The notes under the pieces: generated by a model | Seen by the model: only the letters and a program-made list of their open reading frames with translations | Databases searched by the model: none | Told to the model about the DNA's origin: nothing | DNA from: UBA10324 sp038326325 | GTDB lineage: Bacteria; Bacteroidota; Bacteroidia; Chitinophagales; UBA10324 | DNA: 64,000 nucleotides | Assembly (NCBI GenBank): GCA_038326325.1 | Contig: JBBQJW010000013.1 | Location: 42,423 to 106,422, forward strand | Direction of reading: 5' to 3' | Translations under genes and position numbers: made by a program | Shown: one piece after another, positions 25,136 through 33,584 of the stretch | How the letters are laid out: each line of letters begins with the position of its first letter | Numbering within the stretch: the first letter of the stretch is position 1

Positions 25136-27454
25136 CGCAACTCTCTCATCATATAAATGTTTTTGAAACCCGATAAACAGTTCGCGGATTTTTGGAATGC
25201 CGCCCAACTTTTCAGCGGCATCACTTACCGCATGATATTTTAATTCAAGTAAACTTGGTAATTTTTCCTGGTCGAGTTCTTCCACTCCTGATTCAATGTA
25301 TTTCGATAAAACAAATTCCAGAAACTCTTTCTGATTATTATCGAGCATCGTGAAAATATTTTTCTGCGCGTTGGCAACACGCTTCTCGCGGGTGATTGGA
25401 TTTTTAGAGTAGGAAATAAATTCCAGCACATCAAACAAATCGCTCTGCTCCGCGTCAATAATTTTTTGTAGTGTAGCCAATTCATCTTTTCCAAAACCCG
25501 CTTCATCCAATTGCTCCAATAAAGTTTTTCGTGTTAAAGGGTTTGACCATATTCTGCGCAACTCCTCTTCGTTTTTAAAAAGGTCGGGAAGTTTACCGAA
25601 CAGACTATCTAAAAACTCCTCCAATGTCATTGGGTTGCCATCGGCTCCCATAAACAAAGAAGAAACCGTGTGTTGAATATCGAACTCCCTACCATTGCGC
25701 AACTTCACTCTTATTTTTATACGAGGTTCCGGTGGTTCCAGAATTCCGCCACCTTCATCAGTATTGCTATCATCTGGCTTTTCACTTGGTGGCTGAGGGT
25801 TTGTTTCAATTGTGTCTTCAGGTTCGCCATCCCATTGCGGGTCTTTGAATTTTTCACTTGCGTTTACAAAATCATAAATGGTGAAAAAGTTTTTATCGTC
25901 GAACAACCTCGTGCCTCTCCCTATAATTTGCTTGAACTCTATAATATCGTTTATCGGTCGCATGAGCACGATGTTTCGGATGTTGCGAGCATCTACTCCC
26001 GTACTTAATTTTCTTGAAGTGGTGAGTATGGTCGGCGTGCTTCTTTCATTATCCTGAAACTGACGCAAATACTCTTCGCCCATTTCGCCGTCGTTGGCTG
26101 TTACACGCACGCAATAATTCGGCTCCTTGCTTTTTTTGTACTGGTTAATTAAATCACGCACCGCCGCCGCGTGTTCCTGCGTGGCGCAAAACACCAATGT
26201 TTTTTCTTTCTGATTAATTAAATCCATAAAGATTTTTACGCGCTTTGCCTCGCGTGCTTTTATCTCTATGATTTTATTAAAATCACTTTCAGTGTATGTT
26301 TTGGTTTCATCTATTTCTCCTTCAATCACATTGTCGTCCGGCTGATAAGTGTAGGTATCAAGCGTGGTGGTAAATTTTTTAACTTTAAACGGCGTGAGAA
26401 ATCCATCGTTGATTCCTTCCTTGAGCGAGTAAATAAAAACGGGCTCGCCGAAATATTTATAGGTGTTAACATTCACCTTTTTTTTAGGAGTGGCGGTTAA
26501 TCCGATTTGCACCGCCGGAGAAAAATATTTTAATATCTCGCGCCAGGTGCTTTCATCATTTGCGCCGCCGCGATGACATTCGTCAATGATGATGAAATCA
26601 AAATAGTCTTTCGGATACTCACCGAAGTAGGGTGTATCATTCGGACCGTTCATGAATGTTTGAAAGATGGTGAAGAAGATACTGCCGTTTGTCGGCACAC
26701 TTCCTTTCTTTTTTATTTCTTTCGGACTGATGCGCACGAGTGCATCTTCAGGAAAAGCATTGAAGGCGTTGTATGCCTGATCGGCTAAAATATTACGGTC
26801 TGCTAAAAATAAAATGCGCGGACGGCGGCCACCGTCGTATTTCAGATTCCAGCGCGTGTGAAATAATTTCCACGCAATCTGAAAAGCAATAAAAGTTTTT
26901 CCGGTGCCTGTTGCGAGTGTGAGTAGCACCCGATTTTTTTTTGCTGCAATGGCATCCAATGTTTTTTCTACGGCAATATCCTGATAAAATCTACCGCCCA
27001 TGCTGCCGCCTTTTGTTTCGTAAGGCACTGCATCAAACTTATCCTGCCATTGATTGGTGACAGGAAAAACTTTGTGCCACAACTCTTCAGGCGAATGAAA
27101 ATTTTCTATCAATTCTTCTTTGGCTGAATCCATATCAATATGATATATCTCTCTGCCGTTTGCGGAGTAGGTATCGTCAATTTTTAATTTCTCTGCATAG
27201 TCTTTTGCCTGCGCCACTCCTTCACCTACTTGCTGCTCATCACTCTTTGCTTCCACCACGGCGAGTTTGCGACCTTTGTAAGCAAGCACATAATCGGCAA
27301 TGGTTGCTTTGCCTCTTCCTCCGGTAGCTTTTATTTTTCCGTCAGTAATCTGAAACTCACGATGCACTTTCACTTCGGGGTTGGCTTTGCCATCCCATCC
27401 GTTTTCTTTCAGCTTCGGGTCTATCAGTTCCGCTCGTGTTTCTGCTTCGTTCAT
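25130..27454 (-). CDS. hsdR: Type I restriction endonuclease HsdR-like subunit
   Basis: The 774-residue protein has an N-terminal PD-(D/E)xK nuclease: Asp54, Glu68 and Lys70 in ADYVLAYKGRKLAVVEAK. A superfamily 2 helicase/translocase follows, with Walker A ATGTGKT (181-187), DECH box (291-294), motif III GLTATP and motif VI QIIGRGTRLF. The C-terminal coupling region (about residues 590-770) is helical. It cleaves unmethylated foreign DNA after ATP-driven translocation, with HsdM and HsdS. HsdR is shorter than EcoKI (about 1170 residues), as in the type IB/IC and Bacteroidota forms. It is separated from hsdS by a REP/transposase block, yet all genes are on the minus strand. Confidence 0.9.
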   Translation of the reverse strand: MNEAETRAELIDPKLKENGWDGKANPEVKVHREFQITDGKIKATGGRGKATIADYVLAYKGRKLAVVEAKSDEQQVGEGVAQAKDYAEKLKIDDTYSANGREIYHIDMDSAKEELIENFHSPEELWHKVFPVTNQWQDKFDAVPYETKGGSMGGRFYQDIAVEKTLDAIAAKKNRVLLTLATGTGKTFIAFQIAWKLFHTRWNLKYDGGRRPRILFLADRNILADQAYNAFNAFPEDALVRISPKEIKKKGSVPTNGSIFFTIFQTFMNGPNDTPYFGEYPKDYFDFIIIDECHRGGANDESTWREILKYFSPAVQIGLTATPKKKVNVNTYKYFGEPVFIYSLKEGINDGFLTPFKVKKFTTTLDTYTYQPDDNVIEGEIDETKTYTESDFNKIIEIKAREAKRVKIFMDLINQKEKTLVFCATQEHAAAVRDLINQYKKSKEPNYCVRVTANDGEMGEEYLRQFQDNERSTPTILTTSRKLSTGVDARNIRNIVLMRPINDIIEFKQIIGRGTRLFDDKNFFTIYDFVNASEKFKDPQWDGEPEDTIETNPQPPSEKPDDSNTDEGGGILEPPEPRIKIRVKLRNGREFDIQHTVSSLFMGADGNPMTLEEFLDSLFGKLPDLFKNEEELRRIWSNPLTRKTLLEQLDEAGFGKDELATLQKIIDAEQSDLFDVLEFISYSKNPITREKRVANAQKNIFTMLDNNQKEFLEFVLSKYIESGVEELDQEKLPSLLELKYHAVSDAAEKLGGIPKIRELFIGFQKHLYDERVAV

Positions 27455-27465
27455 GTTTTTCTTTT

Positions 27466-27651
27466 ATGCGATGGACGATACCCATCGTTAGCGTATATCG
27501 CCTCTTCGTGGCTGATAGTATTATCCATCCTTAGATGCGATGGGCTACACCCATCATTAGCATATGTCGCCACTTCGTGGCTGAGAGTGTTATCTGTCAT
27601 TAGATGCGATGGGCTACACCCATCGTTAGCATATGTCGCCACTTCGTGGCT
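27466..27651. repeat. 69-bp tandem repeat with GATGGG...CCCATC hairpins, 2.7 copies
   Basis: Units start at 27466, 27535 and 27604, a period of 69 bases. Each unit holds a GATGGGCTACACCCATC-type hairpin, then TTAGCATATGTCGCCACTTC and a GTGGCTGA spacer. Unit 1 has GATGGACGATACCCATC, a diverged version. Confidence 0.85.
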
Positions 27652-27652
27652 T

Positions 27653-27784
27653 GCCCTGAAAGGGCATAATATTCCAACACAGGGTGCAGCCCTGTGGTAA
27701 CAGGGTGCAGCCCTGTGGTAAGCACTAACATAGGGTGTAGCCCTATGAAGTGGCATCGCCACGAAACCCAAGCCCTGCAAGGGC
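27653..27784. repeat. Cluster of REP-like hairpins next to transposase
   Basis: GCCCTgaaAGGGC (27653-27665) is followed by two copies of ACAGGG...CCCTGT (about 27679-27720), then ATAGGG...CCCTAT (about 27731-27746) and GCCCTgcaAGGGC (27772-27784). The change ACAGGG/CCCTGT to ATAGGG/CCCTAT keeps pairing, evidence that the hairpin structure is what is maintained. Confidence 0.8.
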
Positions 27785-27790
27785 GGCATA

Positions 27791-28243
27791 TTAATCCCAC
27801 ACATACTTCTCATCATATTCCACTTCGTATTTTTTTAAGAAGGCGCGGTACTCGTCCTGAAATGTTTTTTTGCTGTGATGTTCTTTCTGATTGGCGATGT
27901 AGTTTATTACCGTGTCAATCTCACTTGGGTTTACTGAGAATGCGCCATATCCATCCTGCCAGTAAAAGTTTTTATAATCATCACCTTTTGTCTTTATCCA
28001 TTTTGATGAATGCGATTTTACTTCTTCTAATAATTTCATCAATGCAATTTTTTTCGAGAGCATGCACAGGATGTGAATGTGGTCGGTGTATCCTCCCACT
28101 TTTATTGGCGGACACTCTAAGTTTTTACAGATGCCTCCTAAATAACTATGCAACTCGGCTTCTACCGGCGGATGTATGAGCGGCTCGCGGTGCTTGGTGC
28201 TGAATACGATGTGCATGTAGTTTTTTACGAGTGACTGTCCCAT
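27791..28243 (-). CDS. IS200/IS605-family (REP-type) transposase, Y1 HUH enzyme
   Basis: The 150-residue length fits TnpA. The HUH metal-binding motif is HIHIL (His55, His57) in GGYTDHIHILC. The catalytic tyrosine is Tyr115 in NYIANQKEHH. KNYMHIVFSTKHREPL at the N-terminus is the usual first strand of this family, and WQDGYGAFSVNPSEID is the conserved loop before the Tyr helix. It nicks and joins single-stranded DNA at hairpin ends. The gene is flanked on each side by REP-like hairpins, so it may be a RAYT-type domesticated enzyme rather than an active insertion sequence. All motifs are intact. Confidence 0.9.
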   Translation of the reverse strand: MGQSLVKNYMHIVFSTKHREPLIHPPVEAELHSYLGGICKNLECPPIKVGGYTDHIHILCMLSKKIALMKLLEEVKSHSSKWIKTKGDDYKNFYWQDGYGAFSVNPSEIDTVINYIANQKEHHSKKTFQDEYRAFLKKYEVEYDEKYVWD

Positions 28244-28250
28244 GTTTTTC

Positions 28251-28358
28251 GATGGGCTGCACCCATCTTTATTAGATTACGCCCCTTCAGGGCTTGGTTG
28301 TTTGTTTTTTTTATCTCGAATGGCGTTGCCATTCGCTAATGATTTTGCCCCTTCGGGG
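28251..28358. repeat. REP-like hairpins on the far side of the transposase
   Basis: The order is GATGGGctgcaCCCATC (28251-28267), GCCCcttcaGGGC (28281-28293), GAATGGCgttGCCATTC (28318-28334) and CCCCttcGGGG (28348-28358). Three of these lie inside the 3' end of the hsdS reading frame. Confidence 0.8.
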
Positions 28359-29536
28359 TTGCGCAACTCTCCGCTAAACGCCTTCTGTAACACACTCTTC
28401 TTCAACTCTTCCAAATCGGCTATCTTCTTTTCGTAGATGCTTTCTAATTTTTTTGTTTCGGTTGAGAGGGCATCAAGTTTTTTAACGATGGCTTGTTGCT
28501 CTTTTAAGGATTTTGGAAAAGGAATGATTATATTCTTCACTTCACTATCTGTTACAGCAGGATAGCTTGCTCCTTTTTGAAGTTTTTCCATTTGCTTGTT
28601 AAATCCATAAGTTAAGAGAAAATAAAAAATAAAATTACTATTAAGAAAGTCCTTTGCTCTTAAAACAAAGTAACCGGTACTACAAATTTGCTCGTTATAT
28701 TCTTTTGTTATTAAAGCAACCCGGCTGTGCGTTGGTCTAACAGTTGCAAAAATTACATCGTTTGTTCTTATAAGTTTTCTTGCTCGGCTTGGTGCATCTT
28801 TACCTTTTAGTACAGTTGCATTTTCAATTTCTTTTGTTTCTTTATTAACGCTCGATACATCAAGATAAATAAATTCTTTATTTGGTTTTTTGGTTGGGTC
28901 AGCCGTTTCTGTTTTTTGAAGAACCTCTCCCAATTTTTTCTCCTCCCAACCCTCACCTTTATTTTCAAACACACTTTGCAAGTAACTCTCAAAAAGTTCT
29001 TTAGCGTTTTTAAGATTTTGTTCGGCATTGGCTTTTGCCTTGGCTATGGCGGCAAATGCTTCATCTAATATTGATACTATCCGTTGTTGTTCGAGGAGAG
29101 GGGGAAGTGGTACAGGATATTTATCTAATAATTCCTTTCTTACCCCATCCTGACCAGCAGCTCGTTTTGAAGAATGTTCTACAAACTCTCTTAGTTTGTC
29201 CGTTTTAAGAAATAAGAAGAAATAATCTCTGTTACAAATTTTCTCATTAATAACAGCTTTCATTAAAGCCACATTATACGCACCTTCAATTCCTTTAAAT
29301 ATTCCAAAAATTGGTGGCCCATAACGACCTATCATTATGTCTTCTTTATTACAAAATCTTTTTGCTTTTGCTTTTGGAATGTATGTAACAAACTTATCTG
29401 TTCGATAATCTCTGACTTGAACTAGTCTTATGTATCCACTTTTTGGTTCATAGATAAATTCATCTTTTGATGGTTGACTTCCACCAACCAATTCACATAC
29501 ATCAATAAAATTCTTTATTTCCCACCCTTGTTTCAT
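28277..29536 (-). CDS. hsdS: Type I restriction specificity subunit HsdS
   Basis: The 419-residue protein has two target-recognition domains and two conserved helical repeats. TRD1 covers residues about 1-150 and ends PLPPLLEQQRIVSILDEAFA. TRD2 runs to about residue 355 and ends IPFPKSLKEQQAIVKKLDAL. A long coiled coil (TKKLESIYEKKIADLEELKK) comes before QKAFSGEL, where homologues normally stop. The remaining about 27 residues (NPEGAKSLANGNAIRDKKNK, then QPSPEGA) are encoded entirely by REP-like hairpin DNA, so this tail looks like a by-product of element insertion. The gene overlaps hsdM by 4 bases (ATGA). Recognition sequence unknown. Confidence 0.9.
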   Translation of the reverse strand: MKQGWEIKNFIDVCELVGGSQPSKDEFIYEPKSGYIRLVQVRDYRTDKFVTYIPKAKAKRFCNKEDIMIGRYGPPIFGIFKGIEGAYNVALMKAVINEKICNRDYFFLFLKTDKLREFVEHSSKRAAGQDGVRKELLDKYPVPLPPLLEQQRIVSILDEAFAAIAKAKANAEQNLKNAKELFESYLQSVFENKGEGWEEKKLGEVLQKTETADPTKKPNKEFIYLDVSSVNKETKEIENATVLKGKDAPSRARKLIRTNDVIFATVRPTHSRVALITKEYNEQICSTGYFVLRAKDFLNSNFIFYFLLTYGFNKQMEKLQKGASYPAVTDSEVKNIIIPFPKSLKEQQAIVKKLDALSTETKKLESIYEKKIADLEELKKSVLQKAFSGELRNPEGAKSLANGNAIRDKKNKQPSPEGA

Positions 29537-31005
29537 ATCAATTCTAAAATAGAATTTAAAATATCTGTGCTCTCTTCATCTAATATTTTCATTTCTTCTA
29601 AAATTTCTTCGGGTTGGCGCAGTGCGGCTTCTGCTTTTTTGTTTGGGTTTTTGGCGCCCAAGTCAAAAGTGGTTTGGTCAATGTCTTTAATATTTATTGT
29701 CCATGAGTTTTCGCTTTCTCCCTTCGACTGGCTCAGGGTGACAGCTTTTTGTAGTGTTACAAAGTCAGCCAAATCATTTTCATTCAGCGCATTGGTTTTG
29801 CCGAGGTTGCGGTCTAAGTTCAGTTGGTAGTACCACACTTTTTTTGTGGCAGTACCTTTTTCAAAAAACAACACCACCGTTTTTACTCCCGCGCCGGTAA
29901 AGGTTCCCCCCGGCAAATCAAGCACGGTGTGCAGGTTGCAGGTTTCTAATAACAGTTTGCGCAAACTCACAGAGGCATTATCGGTGTTACTCAAAAAAGT
30001 ATTTTTAATCACCACGCCTGCCTTGCCTCCTGCTTTCAATATTTTTATAAAGTGCTGCAAAAACAGCGAAGCGGTTTCACCTGTTTTTATCGTAAAGTTC
30101 TGCTGTACTTCTGCTCTTTCCTTTCCGCCAAACGGTGGGTTGGCGAGTACCACATCGTAGCGGTCTTTGTCCTGTATGTCGGCGAGGTTTTCACTCAGCG
30201 TATTCGTATGAATAATATTGGGCGCTTCCACGCCATGCAATATCATGTTCATGATACCTATAATGTAGGCGAGTGATTTTTTCTCTTTGCCGTAAAAAGT
30301 TTTGGTCTGAAGTGTTACAGCATCTTTAGTCGAGAGATTTTTGTTCTGCTTCAGGTATTCAAACGATTCGGTTAAGAAACCGCCGGAGCCGCACGCGCCA
30401 TCATAAATTTTATTTCCGATTTCAGGTGCCACTACTTTCACAATTGTTTTTATCAGCGGGCGCGGCCTGTAATACTCGCCGCCGTTGCGCCCTGCATTGC
30501 CCATGTTCTTTATCTTGTCTTCATACAGATGGCTCATCTCGTGCTTCTCTGCACTCGAATTAAATCGAAGTTCATCCACTAAGTTTATTATCTCGCGCAA
30601 ATTGTACCCGCTCTGAATTTTATTTTTCAGCTCGCTAAAAATTTCTCCAATCTTATATTCAATCGTGTTAGCATGGTCGGCATCAACTTTAAATTTTTTT
30701 AGGTAAGGAAACAGTTTGCCATCTACAAAATCTTTCAGGTCATCACCCGTCAACGCTTTGTGATGGTCGAGCTTGCCTTCTTTTCCTTTCGGAGCTGCCC
30801 ACACATTCCATTGAAATTCTTTTTTAATAAGCGGCTCATAAGTTTTGCCGGTGAGTTCGGCTTTCGCTTCGCGTTCTTTTTCTAAGTCGGATAAATATTT
30901 CAGAAAGATTATCCAGGAGGTTTGCTCTACATAATCCAGTTCGTTGCTGCACCCCGCTTCCTTCCAAAGTATATCATCAATATTTTTAAAAGATTGTTCA
31001 AACAT
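29533..31005 (-). CDS. hsdM: Type I DNA methyltransferase HsdM
   Basis: The 490-residue adenine-N6 methyltransferase has an HsdM N-terminal helical domain (residues 1-150, FEQSFKNIDDILWK, SELDY-like NELDYVEQ). SAM motif I is DGACGSGGF (202-210), followed by ESFEYL. The catalytic motif IV is NPPF (289-292), giving N-type amino-methylation of adenine. The C-terminal segment ending DEESTDILNSILELI follows. It modifies host DNA together with HsdS and is required for restriction. First gene of the locus; order hsdM-hsdS-[REP/tnpA]-hsdR-four-helix protein. Confidence 0.93.
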   Translation of the reverse strand: MFEQSFKNIDDILWKEAGCSNELDYVEQTSWIIFLKYLSDLEKEREAKAELTGKTYEPLIKKEFQWNVWAAPKGKEGKLDHHKALTGDDLKDFVDGKLFPYLKKFKVDADHANTIEYKIGEIFSELKNKIQSGYNLREIINLVDELRFNSSAEKHEMSHLYEDKIKNMGNAGRNGGEYYRPRPLIKTIVKVVAPEIGNKIYDGACGSGGFLTESFEYLKQNKNLSTKDAVTLQTKTFYGKEKKSLAYIIGIMNMILHGVEAPNIIHTNTLSENLADIQDKDRYDVVLANPPFGGKERAEVQQNFTIKTGETASLFLQHFIKILKAGGKAGVVIKNTFLSNTDNASVSLRKLLLETCNLHTVLDLPGGTFTGAGVKTVVLFFEKGTATKKVWYYQLNLDRNLGKTNALNENDLADFVTLQKAVTLSQSKGESENSWTINIKDIDQTTFDLGAKNPNKKAEAALRQPEEILEEMKILDEESTDILNSILELI

Positions 31006-31127
31006 ATTTTATTGTTTTTTTCTTCTTGACAACAATAACCATAAAATGTGAATTGAAAATGGATAATTGATAATTAAGAATAGTGAAGAGTGAAGAACGA
31101 AAAGTGAAGAGTGAGTTGTCAAGTTTT

Positions 31128-31682
31128 TTATTCTGAAGATTTTATTTCCTGTTTTACTTCATCAATCACTTCGTCAAATAGTTGCTTCCCGGTTTTTAAT
31201 GCTTCCAAATAACATTCAGCAATATTTCTTTTAACAGGAAAGGTAAAAGTGAACATATTATTTACAGTATCTATGGATAGTTCTTTATAAGGTTTTATAC
31301 CCAGGGTTTTTGCTTTTTTTATTGCAAGCTTCAATATTAAAAACGGGTTAAGCAATAAATTAAAATGTTGCTGTTGCTTAAACCCCAGCCAGCAATTAAT
31401 TTTAATTTCATTTTGTTTCCGCGACAAAATCATGCTCTGCAGGTAGGGGCGCGGTTTTGTATCTTCAAAACCATAAAAAAAGTTTTCGGGCAGAACCGTT
31501 CCGCTCATATTAAGCAGTTTAGCAAGGTCAGCCCTGACAATTGGCGCATCAAAGCCTTCGGGCAACGGTAATAGTTCCGTAAATGAATTGATCTTTTTTT
31601 TTATTTCCATCTGATGATGGTACTGAAGTGTAACAGCTATTGATTTTTCTTTTACTGCTTTATTTTTCACCTGCTTTGCCAT
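31128..31682 (-). CDS. Hypothetical protein upstream of hsdM
   Basis: The 184-residue basic, soluble protein begins AKQVKNKAVKEKSIAVTLQY. There is no signal peptide or membrane segment. The middle has ILSRKQNEIKINCWLGFKQQ and the C-terminal part is helical and acidic (TGKQLFDEVIDEVKQEIKSS). I do not recognise the family. It lies 122 bases upstream of hsdM on the same strand. The spacer contains direct GTGAAGAG-type repeats and no terminator, so it may be co-transcribed. It could be a regulator or an anti-restriction-linked accessory, but nothing in the sequence proves this. Confidence 0.5.
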   Translation of the reverse strand: MAKQVKNKAVKEKSIAVTLQYHHQMEIKKKINSFTELLPLPEGFDAPIVRADLAKLLNMSGTVLPENFFYGFEDTKPRPYLQSMILSRKQNEIKINCWLGFKQQQHFNLLLNPFLILKLAIKKAKTLGIKPYKELSIDTVNNMFTFTFPVKRNIAECYLEALKTGKQLFDEVIDEVKQEIKSSE

Positions 31683-31859
31683 ACCTTTTTACACTCGGTT
31701 TTTTTCTTCACAACAATAATCAAAATAGCTAACACCTTAAATATAAGATGGAGTGTAACAGTCGGCATCGGACTTTAAACAATAACTTTTACATTAAAAT
31801 GACACCGTGTTGAGCAATTAATTCCCCATCCTGTCGTTACTTAGAAAAAATTCAAGTGT

Positions 31860-32093
31860 ATGAAATACCCCGATGGATTAACGAATCGCGAAATGGAAGT
31901 GCTTGGTTATGTAGTTCGCGGGTTCCCAGTAAAAATGATTGCGGCAGCCATGGGCATCAGCCCCAATACCGTAAATACTTATCTGCGCGAAATGCGCTTT
32001 AAATCTGATACACACAATATGCGCGAACTGGCTCGCTATGCACGCAAAATAGGTTTTAATGACGATGGCGTTTATCTGGCTATCGCAATATAA
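31860..32093 (+). CDS. Stand-alone LuxR-type HTH protein (77 residues)
   Basis: The protein is almost entirely a GerE/LuxR helix-turn-helix: LTNREMEVLGYVVRGFPVKM, then AAAMGISPNTVNTYLREMRFK. This keeps the conserved 'LTxREMEVL', 'IAxxMxISxNTV' and 'YLR' positions. There is no receiver, ligand or sensor domain, so it binds DNA or partners without an attached input domain. Short solo LuxR HTH proteins are known in Bacteroidota and phages. A TGTAACA lies near 31753 upstream. It is followed by a long motif-rich spacer and an Fn3 protein. Confidence 0.7.
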   Translation: MKYPDGLTNREMEVLGYVVRGFPVKMIAAAMGISPNTVNTYLREMRFKSDTHNMRELARYARKIGFNDDGVYLAIAI

Positions 32094-32656
32094 ACGAACC
32101 GCACTGATACACCTTGCGGTCACCTGTTTTAATTAGTTGATTGCTGCTAACATTATTTTGGATTACACGGGTCATTGCGCTGTTGGAATTTTACAAAAGA
32201 AAATTTCACCCCGCCATGAGAAATACTTCACCTGTTACACTTTACGCTACACTATTTACTTGTAAAGAAAAGTATTGCAAAAGTAACAGGAGCACTGTAA
32301 CACTACACCGCATTCCATTCACATACCATTCTATTCAGGTATGGCTATATTCTGAACTATTGGTGTTGTTTTTTATTCCTGTAGCTCATTGCATGGAACA
32401 AGTACTGCTGATGATTAAACTGTTTGCACATGACAGGGAACAAGTAGCCCTAAATAAATTACCTGTAACACTTTACATTGAACATTTATCTGAACAACAG
32501 TCGCCTGTAACATTTTACCGGAACAAACACACACGGCAATGGTTTGTGCGGCCGCGATCGCCAACCTGTTGAGAATAGTAAAGCGCATTGTTGCTGAATG
32601 GTAACGATGCCGATGATGGAATTTCAATTTTTTTAAACTTTTAAAATCAATTTTTT
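32094..32656 (+). other. 563-base spacer with four TGTWACA-anchored repeat phrases
   Basis: No confident gene. TGTWACA copies at 32233, 32296, 32464 and 32506 each start a phrase of the type C[TG]GTWACACTTTAC. The open frame 32141-32572 (TTG start, 143 residues) would read SPVTLYATLF, STVTLHRIPF, LPVTLYIEHL and SPVTFYRNKH at these places. Composition and lack of any family make that frame doubtful, and I do not call it as a gene. Confidence 0.5.
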
Positions 32657-33292
32657 ATGCCTACAAAATCAAAAATTCCGGCCGTGGTGTTTACTGCATC
32701 AAAGTTTCGCAAGGTCGGCGACTTTATTCTGAACATGAAAACGATAGTGCTAAACATCGGCGCGGCGGTTGGTTACTTCCCTACTCCGAACCCGACACTT
32801 GCCTCTGTAACAACCAACATTGGCACCCTGGAAATTGCCGAAACAAAAGTTAAAACCCGTATTGTAGGTGCCGCCGCCGCCCGCGATTTGATTTACGATA
32901 CCTGTTACAAAGATTTGCTTGCGCTGGTGGCATATGTGCAACTCATTGCCAACGCTTCTGCCGATGCCGCCACAGCTATTGCCATTATTGAATCGGCGGG
33001 GTTTAATGTGAAACTGAATGGTGTGCGTGTGAAAGCTCCCATCATTGCTACAAACAGTACCAGTGAGGGTGTTATTTTACTCTCGGCTAAGGCGGTAGGT
33101 AAAAAAACAGTGTACATGTGGCAGATGAGCGCCGATGGTGTTGCCTGGAGCGATTTGCCTATTACGCAGATTACTAAAACAGCAGTTAGTGATTTAACAG
33201 CGGGTCAGAAAAAATATTTCCGCGTGCGCACCATGAACAAACCCAACGGCACCAGCGACTGGAGTGCAGCAGTGGCGATTTTTGTGGTGTAA
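32657..33292 (+). CDS. Fibronectin type III domain protein
   Basis: The 211-residue protein has an N-terminal helical part, VFTASKFRKVGDFILNMKTI, and Ala-rich RIVGAAAARDLIYDTCYKDL. The last about 85 residues are a single Fn3-like domain: YMWQMSADGVAWSDLPIT, TAGQKKYFRVRTMNKPNGTS and WSAAVAIFV. There is no signal peptide, so it may be cytoplasmic, or exported by another route such as phage-tail-like or contractile systems that use such Fn3 proteins. The function is unknown. Codon use is GC-richer than its surroundings, consistent with acquisition. Confidence 0.6.
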   Translation: MPTKSKIPAVVFTASKFRKVGDFILNMKTIVLNIGAAVGYFPTPNPTLASVTTNIGTLEIAETKVKTRIVGAAAARDLIYDTCYKDLLALVAYVQLIANASADAATAIAIIESAGFNVKLNGVRVKAPIIATNSTSEGVILLSAKAVGKKTVYMWQMSADGVAWSDLPITQITKTAVSDLTAGQKKYFRVRTMNKPNGTSDWSAAVAIFVV

Positions 33293-33306
33293 CGGTGGGA
33301 GGAGTG

Positions 33307-33342
33307 AGCAGTTAGCAGCTAGCAGTTAGCAGCTAGCAGTTA
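33307..33342. repeat. 14-bp tandem repeat, 2.6 copies
   Basis: AGCAGTTAGCAGCT occurs at 33307-33320 and 33321-33334, with a partial third copy to 33342. It is in the spacer downstream of the Fn3 gene and is likely neutral. Confidence 0.85.
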
Positions 33343-33584
33343 ATCATATTCAGAAATCAGTTTGAATCTGTTACATCAGTGTCATCAGTGTTCTATTGTA
33401 TTTCTGCGGAAAGCAAAAGCAACCTAGCAGCTTGTTACTGACGATTTATGACTACGAACTTTTACCTAATGACTCAAAAAAACAAACTGGAAAGACAGGG
33501 CCAATGTTATTCAGGCGACGCTTTAATATAGATTCGGTAATTAATTGATAAAATTCTGAAATGATAAACGGGAGTTATATAGGA

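Larger units (their letters stand above)
27466..28358 (-). mobile_element. REP/IS200-like element inserted in the type I RM locus
   Basis: An IS200/IS605-family single-strand transposase gene is bracketed on both sides by the same kinds of short hairpins (GATGGG...CCCATC and GCCC...GGGC). It lies exactly between hsdR and hsdS. This is the layout of REP-associated transposase elements. The outer boundaries are approximate. Confidence 0.65.

Noticed and set aside
27466..27651. CRISPR-like array
   Set aside because: The 69-bp units are tandem and near-contiguous with no variable spacers, and no cas genes are present.
27694..28179. 161-codon plus-strand frame over the transposase
   Set aside because: It runs antisense to the IS200 gene and through hairpin DNA; the minus-strand gene has complete HUH motifs.
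31080..31115. GTGAAGAG-type direct repeats before hsdM as operators
   Set aside because: Such low-complexity AGTGAAGAG or CACTTTTCACTTTT tracts also occur elsewhere (near 16847, 53530 and inside a gene at 56070), so they look like simple-sequence drift.
32141..32572. 143-codon frame in the motif-rich spacer as a gene
   Set aside because: TTG start, no family resemblance, and its repeated VTLY phrases are explained by the TGTWACA motif; kept only as a described spacer.
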